Shown here: piece by piece, positions 25,170 through 33,643 of the stretch
How positions within the stretch are numbered: the first letter of the stretch is position 1
Layout of the letters: every line of letters starts with the position of its first letter
Assembly: GCF_011044155.1 (NCBI RefSeq)
Contig: NZ_CP049056.1
Coordinates: 496,001-560,000 of the forward strand
DNA length: 64,000 nt
Source of the DNA: Pikeienuella piscinae
GTDB lineage: Bacteria; Pseudomonadota; Alphaproteobacteria; Rhodobacterales; Rhodobacteraceae
Direction of reading: 5' to 3'
Notes under the pieces: model-generated
The model's database searches: none
Told to the model about the DNA's origin: nothing
Seen by the model: the letters and a program-made list of their open reading frames with translations, nothing else
Made by a program: the position numbers and the translations under genes

Positions 25170-26681
25170 TCAGGCCGCCTGCTCTTGGTCGGCGCGGACG
25201 GCCAGCCGGTCCCGGACAAGGGCGAGCGTCTCGGCGTTCAGCCTCCGCGCCTCGTCTTCGGTTTCGGCCTCGGTATAGCAGCGCAGTTCCGGGGCGTTGC
25301 CAGAGGGACGCAGATGGATGATCGCCCCGCCCTCGAAAGTCATCCGCAGGCCGTCGGTCTTGTCGGTCTCGGACAGTTTCCCGGCGACGGGGCCGAAGGC
25401 GTCGTCGATGCGCGCCCTTTCGAGGGCGGAATCGGGCGGGCTGAGCCAGTCGACGATGGCGCGGCTCCGCGCGGTCGGGAACGCGCGAAGCCGGTCTGAG
25501 AAGGTCACGCGCGCGGGCAGATCGGCGCAGATCTCGGCCAGGGGTTTGCGGCGCGCGGCGACAAGGGCGCAGAGGATGGGCAGAACGGCGTCGCGCGTCG
25601 GCAGCGGCGCAAGGCTCCGGCCATTGCGGGTGACGGGGCCGCCCAGAAGGAAGCCGCCATTCGCCTCGTATCCGCAAACCGCGGCGCCCTCTGCTGCGGC
25701 CTCGTTCATCGCCTCGATCACATAGGGAGAGCCGATACGCGTGCGCCGGACGCCGGCGAACCACCCGCTTCTTTCAAGCGCGGTGTTGCTGCTTACCGGG
25801 GTGACGACGCAGTCGGCGCCAAGCTCATGCGCGCAGATCAGGCCAAGGATGTCTCCGCGCAGCCAGCGTCCTGACTGATCCGCCACGAGCGGCCGGTCGG
25901 AGTCTCCGTCGGTCGAGACGATGGCGTCGAAGGCGTGCGCGCGCGCCCAGTCCCGCGCAAGGGCGATATCTTCGGGGCGCAGCGCCTCGGTGTCGACGGG
26001 AACGAAGCTGTCGGAGCGGCCCAGCGGCGTCACCTCGGCGCCGAGGTCCCGCAACAGTTGCTTGAGCAGGTCGCGCCCTACGGCGGAATGTTGATAGACA
26101 CCCAGTTTCAGGCCCGAAAGCGCGCCATGTCCGAAAAATTCCGTATACCGCGACAGGTAGGGTGCGTTGATGTCGATCGCTTCAGGCAAAGGAGCAGGAT
26201 CGCGCAGAGCTCCCTCGCCATCAAAGAGGGAAGGGGGAAGGACGATCGCCTGACGCGCGATGCCGGCCTCGTCGGGCTTGAGCACCTCGCCCCGCGCACG
26301 GTGGAACTTGACGCCGTTGCGATCGGCGGGGATGTGGCTGCCGGTGACCATCAGCGACGGGATGCGTCGGTCAAAGGCGTAGCGGGCCAGCGCCGGCGTC
26401 GGCGCATGGCCGCAAAACAGCGGCAGGCCGCCCTCATGACGGATCGCCTCGGCGCAGGCGCGCAGGAGGCGCGGCGTCGAGGGGCGCAGGTCGCCCGCCA
26501 GCGCCACCGCGTCGCCTTCGGTGAATTCGCCGATCTCAAAGAGATAGCGCAGAAAACCCTGAGTATAGCCAAAGGCCACGCGGTCGGTCAGCGCCGAGAC
26601 GAGGCCGCGCGCGCCGCTGGTGCCGAAGCCCACGCCGCTTTCCGTCATCAGGTCACGGGTGGTGAAGGAGGTGTCGGTCAT
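25170..26681 (-). CDS. Phosphomannomutase/phosphoglucomutase family protein
   Basis: Alpha-D-phosphohexomutase of 503 residues. The catalytic phosphoserine loop is MVTGSHIPADRNGVKF, the metal loop is STDGDSDRPL, the sugar-specificity loop is GYEANGGFLLG, and the phosphate-binding loop is RPSGNAPELRCY. ATG 26681 follows AGGAGCTC; a longer start at 26702 has no ribosome site. In this operon it would interconvert mannose-1-phosphate released by the GH130 phosphorylase and mannose-6-phosphate used by ManA. Glucose-phosphate activity cannot be excluded. Confidence 0.9.
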   Translation of the reverse strand: MTDTSFTTRDLMTESGVGFGTSGARGLVSALTDRVAFGYTQGFLRYLFEIGEFTEGDAVALAGDLRPSTPRLLRACAEAIRHEGGLPLFCGHAPTPALARYAFDRRIPSLMVTGSHIPADRNGVKFHRARGEVLKPDEAGIARQAIVLPPSLFDGEGALRDPAPLPEAIDINAPYLSRYTEFFGHGALSGLKLGVYQHSAVGRDLLKQLLRDLGAEVTPLGRSDSFVPVDTEALRPEDIALARDWARAHAFDAIVSTDGDSDRPLVADQSGRWLRGDILGLICAHELGADCVVTPVSSNTALERSGWFAGVRRTRIGSPYVIEAMNEAAAEGAAVCGYEANGGFLLGGPVTRNGRSLAPLPTRDAVLPILCALVAARRKPLAEICADLPARVTFSDRLRAFPTARSRAIVDWLSPPDSALERARIDDAFGPVAGKLSETDKTDGLRMTFEGGAIIHLRPSGNAPELRCYTEAETEDEARRLNAETLALVRDRLAVRADQEQAA

Positions 26682-26698
26682 GGATGAGCTCCTGTCTT

Positions 26699-27973
26699 TC
26701 ACACGAGAGTTTCCAGGAAACGGTCGATACGGACCATGGCGAAGCCGACGATGCAGTCGGCGATGCCGAAGGGCATGAACATATAGTCGCCGTGGCGCAG
26801 CGCGCCGCAGGTGTAGACGACATTGGGCACGTAGCCTTCACGCCCCACATCCGAAGGCGAAAGCAGCGGCGTGCGCGAGCGGCCGAGAACGCGCGCGGGG
26901 TTGTCCTTGTCGAGCAGCATGGCGCCGATGCAATATTTGCGCATCGCCCCCACGCCATGCGTAAGTAATAACCAGCCTTCGTCCAGCTCCACCGGCGGGG
27001 CGCAATTGCCGATCTGCACCAGTTCCCATGTGTGCATGGGGCCGGCGATCTTTTCGCCCGCGCTCCAGCAGGACAGATCGGCGGAACGGATGAAATACAG
27101 GTTCTCCGCATCCTGCCGCACGATCATGGCGTAGTCGCCGCCGATCCGGCGCGGGAACAGCGCCATCCCCTTGTCGCGGGCCGCGCAGCCGGAGATGGGG
27201 CGCAGATCGAAACTCCTGAAGTCGCGGGTGATCAGCAGTTCCGAGGCGATCTCGCGCCCACTCCACGCCGTATAGGTGCCGCAGTAGAAGCTGTCGTCGC
27301 CATCGTCAAACTTGACGAGGCGCAGGTCTTCGAGCCCGCCGCGGTGCGCTTGCGTCACCGGGAAGAGGACCGTTTCCTCGATCGGTCCGCCATCTTGGCG
27401 TTGCAGCCGGAGATGGCCGTCGGTTCCGGTCTCGGGCGAGGCCGCGACCGCGAGCCTGGATTCAGGCCGCAGCTGCATGGCGCCGTCTGACGACAGGACG
27501 CCCTGACGGAAGGTGATGGAGGAAATATGTCCTTCGCCAACCGCCCGAAGGGACATCAGGAAACGGATTTCATCGGGGCCGAGCCCCGATTGATCGGGAT
27601 GGAGCACGACGCTCGGGTTCATCAGCGCCGCGGCCTCAAAGGAATATTCGTGGCAGAAATAGGCCCCGATCAGCGCCCGTTCGGCATTGCGCGCGGGGGT
27701 GGGCAGGTCGAGGTCGCGGGCGATTGCCTCGTAGCGATCCTCGAAATACTGGCGCACCTCTCGGTGGCGGTTTTCGAAATCCGCGAGCAGCGTCTCCAAC
27801 TCGTTCTCGATGGTCGCGTCGTCGAGGCTGCGCAATGTCTCGACGATGCGATGGGCCCGGCCATCGACCGCCGGGTCGATGGACCGGGTTTCGGGCGGAA
27901 ACGGGAAATGTCGCACGACGACGCGCGCGGCGTCGCCGTGAATCCGCTCAGGCAGCAGGCAGACGGGAACCAT
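26699..27973 (-). CDS. GH130 family glycoside phosphorylase (mannoside phosphorylase-like)
   Basis: Five-bladed beta-propeller enzyme of 424 residues. Family GH130 members cleave beta-mannosides with phosphate to give alpha-mannose-1-phosphate. Supporting stretches are ALMNPSVVLHPDQSG, RLVKFDDGDDSFYCGTYTAWSG, KGMALFPRRIGGDYAMIVRQD, and GHGVGAMR-like THGVGAMRKYCIGAMLLD. The first 100 residues are an N-terminal helical extension. It is flanked by a GT4 fusion protein upstream and a phosphohexomutase downstream, linking product and next enzyme. The linkage specificity (beta-1,2 or beta-1,4) cannot be told from sequence alone. Confidence 0.85.
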   Translation of the reverse strand: MVPVCLLPERIHGDAARVVVRHFPFPPETRSIDPAVDGRAHRIVETLRSLDDATIENELETLLADFENRHREVRQYFEDRYEAIARDLDLPTPARNAERALIGAYFCHEYSFEAAALMNPSVVLHPDQSGLGPDEIRFLMSLRAVGEGHISSITFRQGVLSSDGAMQLRPESRLAVAASPETGTDGHLRLQRQDGGPIEETVLFPVTQAHRGGLEDLRLVKFDDGDDSFYCGTYTAWSGREIASELLITRDFRSFDLRPISGCAARDKGMALFPRRIGGDYAMIVRQDAENLYFIRSADLSCWSAGEKIAGPMHTWELVQIGNCAPPVELDEGWLLLTHGVGAMRKYCIGAMLLDKDNPARVLGRSRTPLLSPSDVGREGYVPNVVYTCGALRHGDYMFMPFGIADCIVGFAMVRIDRFLETLV

Positions 27974-27974
27974 G

Positions 27975-30254
27975 TCACCTCCGCGCCATCGTGATCAGTT
28001 CCGGATGTTTCCTTTGCTGCCTGCGCAATCGACGCATCGCTAGGACGGCGAACTGAACGGCCAGGATCGACTCCGCCCCCTGATTGAGGTTCACCCGGTC
28101 GACCTGCAACCCGTCGAAACAACCGCCGTTCGGGGTCGTCATCCTGAGCCCCAGATCGTTGCGCCCCAGGTACCAGTCGAACGCCGTTTCCGCGCGGATC
28201 GTCCATACGGGAGTGTCTGTCGCCCCGAAGGCGGCCTCACAGGCGTCGATCATCGCCCAGGCCTCGAGCGGTTGTTGGTCGAAGGGCCGGGGTCGCTCAT
28301 GGCGGCGGCCGAAGCTTTCGGTGCCCACCGGGCGGAAGACGCCGCCGGCGCCGGTCTGGATGTCGGCCAGCCAGTCGAGCGCGGCGATCCCGTTTTGCGT
28401 CATGGCGTCGTGGCCAAGCAGCCGCCCGGCCACGATCAGGGCTTCGGGCAGGCGGGCGTTGTCATAGGCGAGTGTCGGCTCGAACCAGACCCATCCTTCG
28501 TGGCGTTCGCGGAGCAGTAGGTCGTGCAATTCGGTGGCGAAGCGCTCCACCAGCGCGCGCGCCGCGCGATGACCCGGATAGACGGACAGCCAGTTCGCCA
28601 GCCCGAGAACGGCGAAGGCCCGCGCGCGGGGGAAGGTCAGTTCGCCACTTTCCGGGATGACACGTTCCGCCAGCGCGGTGGCCCAGAGTTTCAGCCTGTG
28701 GTCGTCGGTGCCCGCAATCACCCGGCCCAGCGCCCAAAGCCCCCGGCCATGGCTGTCCTGCGAGCCCTGCGTTTCGAGCCAGCGCCGCTGGTAGTCCATG
28801 AAGTTGCGGAATACGGCGCGATGCTCGTCCCAGGCGTCTTCGACGAAGGCGGCGCAGGTGTCGATGATGCGGCTGGCGCGTTCGGGTTCGATCCCTTCGG
28901 ATTTCAGATCGACGGCCAGCATCAGCGCGCGGGCGTTGTCGTCGAGGCAATACCCGTGCCGCCGGTCCGGGATGGACGACCGGCTGTGCTGCAACATGCC
29001 GCAACCATCGACCATCCGGTCGACCGCGGTGAGAGTCGAGATTTGCGGCGCGCTCTTGCCGGGTCGCAGAGTGCGGATTGCGTGCGCGGGCCGGTGAACG
29101 GCGCGCGCGTTGGCCAGTAGCGAGAGGTAGCCGCGCGCGACCTCGGGCCAGATCATGCGCCGCCCCGCGTCATAGGCGCGCGCCCGCAGGCTGTCGCGTC
29201 GCACCTGGTTGCGCAGCAATTCGCCGATGCTTTGGGCAAGCGCATCGGGATTGGCGAAAGGAACCAGCACGCCCGTGTCGTCGGCGAGCAATTCCTGGGC
29301 ATGCCAATAGGGGGTCGAGACCACCGCCTTGCCCAGCCCCACCGCGTAGGACAGCGTGCCGGACGTGATCTGCGCCTCGTGCAGATAGGGGGTGACATAG
29401 ATGTCCGCCGCCGAAAGCCACGCCTGCAGCGTGGGCGTGTCGACATATTCGTTGACGAAGCGCAGATGGTCCGACACCCCGAGCGACCGGGCCTGCGCGG
29501 CCAGCCTTTCACGGTAGGCCTCGCCTTCCGAGGCGACAAGATGGGGGTGCGTCGCCCCGAGGATGACATAGGTCAGATCCGGGTGATCGCGCACCAGATC
29601 GGGCAGGGCGGCGATCATGTGCTTGATCCCCTTGTTCGGGGACAAGAGGCCGAAGGTCAGGATGATCTTGCGCCCTTCAAGCCCGAAATGATGCTTCTGG
29701 AACGCCGGATCGAGGAACGGCAGATCGGGGATGCCATGCGGGATCACCGCGATCCTGGACTCGGGGATGTCCCAGCGCTCGGTCAGGATGGCGCGGCCCT
29801 TTTCGGCCATCACCACCAGACGGTCGGATTGCGCGGCCAGCCTCTCCATGACCCGGCGCTGATCGGGCTGCGGTTCGGTCAGGACCGTGTGCAGCGTGGT
29901 GACGATGGGCGATCTGAGCCGCTCGGTGAGGCTCAGCAGGTATTCGCCCGATGGGCCGCCGAAGATGCCGAACTCGTGCTGGATCAGCACGGCGTCGGGA
30001 TTCATCGCGTTGATGTGCTCGGCGGCGGCCCGATAGTTTTCGGGGTCGTCCTGGGCGATCTCGTAGTTCACCTCGGCCGGGTAGCCGTATTCCTGCCCCG
30101 GCTCGGTCATCGCGAAGGTTCGGATCTCCAGCGCCGGATCGGCCTGCGTCAGCGCCGCGGAGAGATCCGCCGTGAAGGTCGCGATGCCGCATTTGCGGGG
30201 CGGATAGTTCCCGATGAGCGCGATATGTCGGACGGGCGGGGTAACATGCATCAT
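27975..30254 (-). CDS. GT4 glycosyltransferase fused to a C-terminal (alpha/alpha) helical-barrel domain
   Basis: Two-domain protein of 759 residues. Residues 1-410 form a GT4 enzyme (PRKCGIATFTADLSAAL, QHEFGIFGGPSGEYLL, LTFGLLSPNKGIKHMI, VTPYLHEAQITSGTLSYAVG). Residues 440-755 look like a six-hairpin glycosidase-type barrel (DDNARALMLAVDLK, FPRARAFAVLGLANWL, YDNARLPEALIVAG, NQGAESILAVQFAVL). The first ATG overlaps the ManA stop by four bases. The coupling of a transferase and a helical barrel in one chain, next to a phosphorylase, suggests an enzyme that builds or trims an intracellular mannoside. Two in-frame ATGs (30254, 30251) are equally possible starts. Confidence 0.85.
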   Translation of the reverse strand: MMHVTPPVRHIALIGNYPPRKCGIATFTADLSAALTQADPALEIRTFAMTEPGQEYGYPAEVNYEIAQDDPENYRAAAEHINAMNPDAVLIQHEFGIFGGPSGEYLLSLTERLRSPIVTTLHTVLTEPQPDQRRVMERLAAQSDRLVVMAEKGRAILTERWDIPESRIAVIPHGIPDLPFLDPAFQKHHFGLEGRKIILTFGLLSPNKGIKHMIAALPDLVRDHPDLTYVILGATHPHLVASEGEAYRERLAAQARSLGVSDHLRFVNEYVDTPTLQAWLSAADIYVTPYLHEAQITSGTLSYAVGLGKAVVSTPYWHAQELLADDTGVLVPFANPDALAQSIGELLRNQVRRDSLRARAYDAGRRMIWPEVARGYLSLLANARAVHRPAHAIRTLRPGKSAPQISTLTAVDRMVDGCGMLQHSRSSIPDRRHGYCLDDNARALMLAVDLKSEGIEPERASRIIDTCAAFVEDAWDEHRAVFRNFMDYQRRWLETQGSQDSHGRGLWALGRVIAGTDDHRLKLWATALAERVIPESGELTFPRARAFAVLGLANWLSVYPGHRAARALVERFATELHDLLLRERHEGWVWFEPTLAYDNARLPEALIVAGRLLGHDAMTQNGIAALDWLADIQTGAGGVFRPVGTESFGRRHERPRPFDQQPLEAWAMIDACEAAFGATDTPVWTIRAETAFDWYLGRNDLGLRMTTPNGGCFDGLQVDRVNLNQGAESILAVQFAVLAMRRLRRQQRKHPELITMARR

Positions 30255-31093
30255 TGGCGGGCCCTCCAAGGCGCATCCTCGTCCATTTGGGTTTCCTGCG
30301 GTTCGGCGACGATCAGAACCGTGGGTTCGGCTGCGCGGATGGAAAGCGATCCGCCGACCTCCCAGCACTGGTAGGGTTCATAGCGGCGTTCGCCGAAAGC
30401 GCCGCCGCCTTGCGCCACTGCGACGCCGGCGCGGGGCGCCGTCAGTGTGACGCGCTGATCGGGCGTGAGCGTTTCCAGGGCGACCCGGAACGGAGCAGCG
30501 GCGGCCGGCGTCGGCGTGAGGGGACGAGGGTCGAGGATGGCCTCTCGCAACCCCTGTTCGAGGTGCAGTTCGCGCGGACGGCCGTAATCGTGGAGACGCC
30601 ATGTGACGTCGCTCGGTTCCTGGACCTCGATCACCGTCAGGCCCGGGCCGAGGGCGTGGATTGCGCCCGCCTCTACGAAGAACATATCGCCTACAGCGGG
30701 CTCGATCCGCCGCAGCATTTGAGGAAGGGCGCCATCCTCGGCGGCGCGGCGGATTTCGGCTCGGGTCGCCGGATGTTTCAGGCCCAAGTGGAGATATGCG
30801 CCCGGCCTGGCATCGGCGACGTACCACCATTCGTGCTTGCGGTCGGGACCGTGCTGGGGGTGAACCTGGATGGAGAGCGGCTCGCTGGTTTGGAGCCATT
30901 TGATGACGAGGCCCGATCGGGCCGCATCAAAGACGACCTCGCCTAGGGGTTGGGCGTCGTCAGGAGCTTGAAGGCCGTCTCGGCGACCCCAGGGCTTGGC
31001 CCGGTAGTCTGGCGTCAACGGCTCGGCGTGGGGGAGGGGGCTAGGGGGGGGTGTTTCGTTGCGTGTCCTGTCGTGTCGAAACTCGATCTGCAT
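30251..31093 (-). CDS. manA: Type I-like mannose-6-phosphate isomerase
   Basis: Cupin-fold, zinc-dependent isomerase of 280 residues converting mannose-6-phosphate and fructose-6-phosphate. The metal site includes IQVHPQHGPDRKHEWWYV, and the second half has GDMFFVEAGAIHALG and IEVQEPSDVTWRLHDYGR. The length suits the short bacterial ManA form. It is the first gene of the operon, overlaps the fused GT4 gene by an ATGA, and connects the mannoside pathway to central metabolism. A CTTGAA/CACATCT promoter candidate lies about 85 bp upstream. Confidence 0.9.
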   Translation of the reverse strand: MQIEFRHDRTRNETPPPSPLPHAEPLTPDYRAKPWGRRDGLQAPDDAQPLGEVVFDAARSGLVIKWLQTSEPLSIQVHPQHGPDRKHEWWYVADARPGAYLHLGLKHPATRAEIRRAAEDGALPQMLRRIEPAVGDMFFVEAGAIHALGPGLTVIEVQEPSDVTWRLHDYGRPRELHLEQGLREAILDPRPLTPTPAAAAPFRVALETLTPDQRVTLTAPRAGVAVAQGGGAFGERRYEPYQCWEVGGSLSIRAAEPTVLIVAEPQETQMDEDAPWRARQ

Positions 31094-31176
31094 CGGCTCA
31101 GTTCCTCGAACGGATGAATGCGGATTAAGATTTTCAAGAGGGTGAGACCGGCCGGAAGTCCGGCGACCCGGGTTTT

Positions 31177-31204
31177 AGATGTGAGAAGCCGAACGAAATT
31201 CAAG
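31177..31204 (-). promoter_or_regulatory. Heat-shock (RpoH-like) promoter candidate for the mannoside operon
   Basis: On the minus strand, CTTGAA (31204-31199) and CACATCT (31183-31177) are separated by 15 bases, similar to the sigma-32 pattern CTTGAA then CCCCATNT. It is about 85 bp upstream of manA and points toward it. The neighbouring divergent gene is an Hsp20 chaperone, which makes a heat-shock link reasonable. The match is partial, so this is tentative. Confidence 0.35.
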
Positions 31205-31409
31205 AGGGGAAAGCGTTGGGCGTCGCTCACTCTCAACATGCTGATATGGCGCGCTTTATCTGCCGCTCATCGAGGCGTCGGCGCACTCTTGACGCGGGGG
31301 GTCTGCTTTCTAAATCAGCTTTGACAGGCCGCCTCATCAGGGGTCTGCGGCTGGATGCGCCAGCGATGCCATACGCTTGTAACCATGTTGCTTGATGGAG
31401 GATGTGGGT

Positions 31410-31979
31410 ATGAGAACGAGCTCTGATATCACCTTGTATGCGCCCGCCGACTGGTGGCGCATTTCTGACGCTCCTGCGCCTTTCTACCGGCGCGTTGCGG
31501 CGCATGATCCTTTCCGGGTCGTCCAGGAGAGGTTCAACCGCTTGCTCGACGAGTTTCTGCCGCCTTCACCGTCAGGCCGGGAGGCGCGCTGGACCAATGC
31601 GGTCCGTCCCGCGATGACCGTCACCGAGAGCGACGAGTCGATCGTCGTCAGGGCCAGTCTGCCGGGGTTGAGGGAACGGGATGTCGAGGTTCAGCTGGAT
31701 GACAGGGGGCTCACGATCCGGGCGGAACGCAGCGCGTTTTCGGTGGATCGCGGACGCCGTTTCGCAATGGGCGTTCACGGGAGCTTCGAGCGGCGCATCC
31801 CCCTGCCGGCGGGCGTCGATCCCGATCTCGCAGAGGCCGAGTTCCGCGATGGGGCGCTGACCGTCACTCTGCCCAGGACGCGGGTGATGCGCCTCAGAGA
31901 AAAAGGCGGCGCCCTGAAAGAGCGGCTGCGGTCGTGGTGGTCGCGGCTTCGGGGCAAGGACGCGTCGCGCCAGTCCTGA
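31410..31979 (+). CDS. Hsp20/alpha-crystallin family small heat-shock protein
   Basis: ATP-independent holdase of 189 residues. The alpha-crystallin domain covers roughly residues 60-155 (MTVTESDESIVVRASLPGLRERDVEVQL, GSFERRIPLPAGVDPDLAEAEFRDGALTVTLPR), ending in the conserved GALTVTLP strand. The C-terminal tail is basic and lacks an obvious IXI motif, instead ending SWWSRLRGKDASRQS. GGAGG at 31397-31401 places the start at ATG 31410. It is divergent from the mannoside operon and shares its 300-bp promoter region. Confidence 0.9.
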   Translation: MRTSSDITLYAPADWWRISDAPAPFYRRVAAHDPFRVVQERFNRLLDEFLPPSPSGREARWTNAVRPAMTVTESDESIVVRASLPGLRERDVEVQLDDRGLTIRAERSAFSVDRGRRFAMGVHGSFERRIPLPAGVDPDLAEAEFRDGALTVTLPRTRVMRLREKGGALKERLRSWWSRLRGKDASRQS

Positions 31980-32685
31980 CCGCTTGCGGGAGAAGATGGG
32001 ATGGACCCGGCTCGCGGCGGACGCATTTTCTAGTTCGTCGCTCCGCCGCAAGCTGGCCGCGCTGGCGCGCAAGCCTCCCAGGCCGGATCACGCCCTCGGT
32101 CTCGACCAGCCAATATGGAAGATGACAGTGAATGGCGTGCGCGCCGACATGGCGGTTCGAAGCGCCAGGCCTGAAGCCAGGTCTATCTCGGGATCGAAGA
32201 GGGAAGACCGGAGATTCGGGTGGCCCAGATCGCTTCGAGATACTTCGGCCGCGCGCTCTGACCTCGATGGGGCGGCTACCGCCGCCCGCCCCTTGTCGGA
32301 GCAAATGCATACTGTCGGAGTGGAGCCTCACAGCGCGGGGTTTCGACCGTCCGGTCGCCGGGCTCCATATCCGTAGCGCCGCACCGAACCGCAAGACCAC
32401 GCTCGGCGTATCCGTCACGGAAGTCGCGGGGCAGATCCGCCCGACAAAAAGGACCCTCGGCCATCATCCGGTTTGAGCATCAGGTTCAGTCTCAGGTCTC
32501 GTCGCGAAACGTGACTCCAGACATCAGCGCGGCGATGCGGAACAAACTGCCGTTCGCTCTATGCGCCCGGCCGTGATCGCGTCCGCGAATACTTGATCCA
32601 GCGAATTATCTCGATCCGATATCGGATTTGATCCAACTATGTTGAGCGGATATCTCTCTATATCAGGTGGGAATAAAGGTGCGGA
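31980..32685. other. 706-bp region with no recognisable gene; short palindrome near its right end
   Basis: Open frames here are short, lack ribosome sites and show no family resemblance. The right end is relatively AT-rich and contains the perfect 14-bp palindrome ATCCGATATCGGAT (32614-32627), which could be an operator for the DHFR-like gene beginning at 32686. The rest may be decayed DNA at the left edge of an accessory zone. Confidence 0.4.
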
Positions 32686-33222
32686 ATGATCACGGGGCAT
32701 GTTTTCATTGCGACAAGCCTGGATGGCTTCATCGCCCGGAGCGACGGTGACATCGCCTGGCTCCTGGAGCGGGATAATCCAGACGAAGACCACGGCTACG
32801 CCGCGTTTATCGCGAATATCGACGTCATCCTGATGGGCCGTGGAACCTTCGAAAAAATGCAATCGGTGCGACCCTGGCCCTACAACCGGCCAGTTGTCGT
32901 TCTGTCGGCCACGATGACGCAGGATGATCTGGCCCCGGATCTGGCTGACAAGGTCCGGGTGATTGACGGCGCACCGGAAGCGTCAATGCGCATGCTGCAA
33001 TCCGAGGGGCGCCGAAGGGTCTATGTGGATGGCGGCCTCGTTATCCAATCGTTCCTGCGGGCGGGTTTGATCACCGACATGGTGCTCACGAGCGTGCCGG
33101 TGCTCCTTGGTGAAGGGCGCCGCTTGTTCGGCGGCCTGGCCGGGGACATTCCGCTGGTCCACGAGGAAACCAGGAGTTTTCCCTCCGGGCTTGTCCAGTC
33201 TCGCTACCGGATTGCGACATGA
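32686..33222 (+). CDS. Dihydrofolate reductase family protein (RibD C-terminal-like)
   Basis: Cytoplasmic NADPH-binding protein of 178 residues in the DHFR/RibD_C superfamily. The N-terminus GHVFIATSLDGFIARSDGD is the family hallmark, followed by VILMGRGTFEKM and YVDGGLVIQSFLRAGLITDMVLTSVPVLLGEGRRLF. It is not the housekeeping folate enzyme, whose substrate pocket differs. AGGTGCGGA precedes the ATG. Substrate unknown; many relatives are annotated only as deaminase-reductase domain proteins. A possible palindromic operator sits 59 bases upstream. Confidence 0.88.
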   Translation: MITGHVFIATSLDGFIARSDGDIAWLLERDNPDEDHGYAAFIANIDVILMGRGTFEKMQSVRPWPYNRPVVVLSATMTQDDLAPDLADKVRVIDGAPEASMRMLQSEGRRRVYVDGGLVIQSFLRAGLITDMVLTSVPVLLGEGRRLFGGLAGDIPLVHEETRSFPSGLVQSRYRIAT

Positions 33223-33461
33223 AGCGACCCGAGCGAAGGCCGCCCCGGGTCGATGCGCCGCTCTCGCGCGACGGGGTGCTGATCGTCGCCTTTGATTCTG
33301 ACGCCAGCATGGAGGATGCGGCTGTGTCGTCACACCCGCAATGTGCGCGGAGTTCGGGAAGGCGAATTTCGAGGTGCTCGTTGCTCGGGACAATGCCGTT
33401 CGGGGAGCGCTGATCGAAGCGTGCCCGGTTGCGCCGCTTTCCCGCCATCGGCGGGCGATGG
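33223..33461. other. Short non-coding stretch between the DHFR-like gene and the GntR remnant
   Basis: No gene is supported in these 239 bases. Small frames on both strands lack ribosome sites and family features. The region is probably spacer or decayed DNA. Confidence 0.3.
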
Positions 33462-33643
33462 TCAGCCTGTCCCTTGCCCGGATTGATTCAAGTAGTTGAT
33501 CGCGTAGCCCTCGCGGATCGCTTCGGTGATCTGTTCGACCCGCCCGTAGACATGTGCGCTCAAAAGATCACGCGCGGCTTGCGCGTTTCCGGCCGCGATC
33601 GCGTCGAGAATTCACGCATTCTCCGCCTGGGTGTGGATGGCGA
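33462..33643 (-). pseudogene. Remnant of a GntR (FCD domain) regulator, C-terminal fragment
   Basis: On the minus strand, directly after the stop of the ThDP enzyme gene, one frame reads IHTQAENA, a TGA stop, then ILDAIAAGNAQAARDLLSAH and VYGRVEQITEAIREGYAINY before a final stop at 33462. This matches the last two helices of the FCD effector domain (EHRAILDAIAAGDAEAAR pattern). The DNA-binding domain and most of the effector domain are missing, and the in-frame TGA interrupts what is left. It probably once regulated the adjacent enzyme gene, whose upstream region still carries a GntR-like 11-mer. Confidence 0.6.

Noticed and set aside
24231-25499. A 422-codon plus-strand frame opposite the GT4 and phosphohexomutase genes
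   Set aside because: Antisense to two genes with clear catalytic motifs; composition is Gly/Arg/Asp-rich with no recognisable domain.
31984-32476. Two overlapping plus-strand frames of 110-130 codons after hsp20
   Set aside because: No ribosome site, no family resemblance and high Arg/Pro/Ser content typical of random frames in GC-rich DNA.
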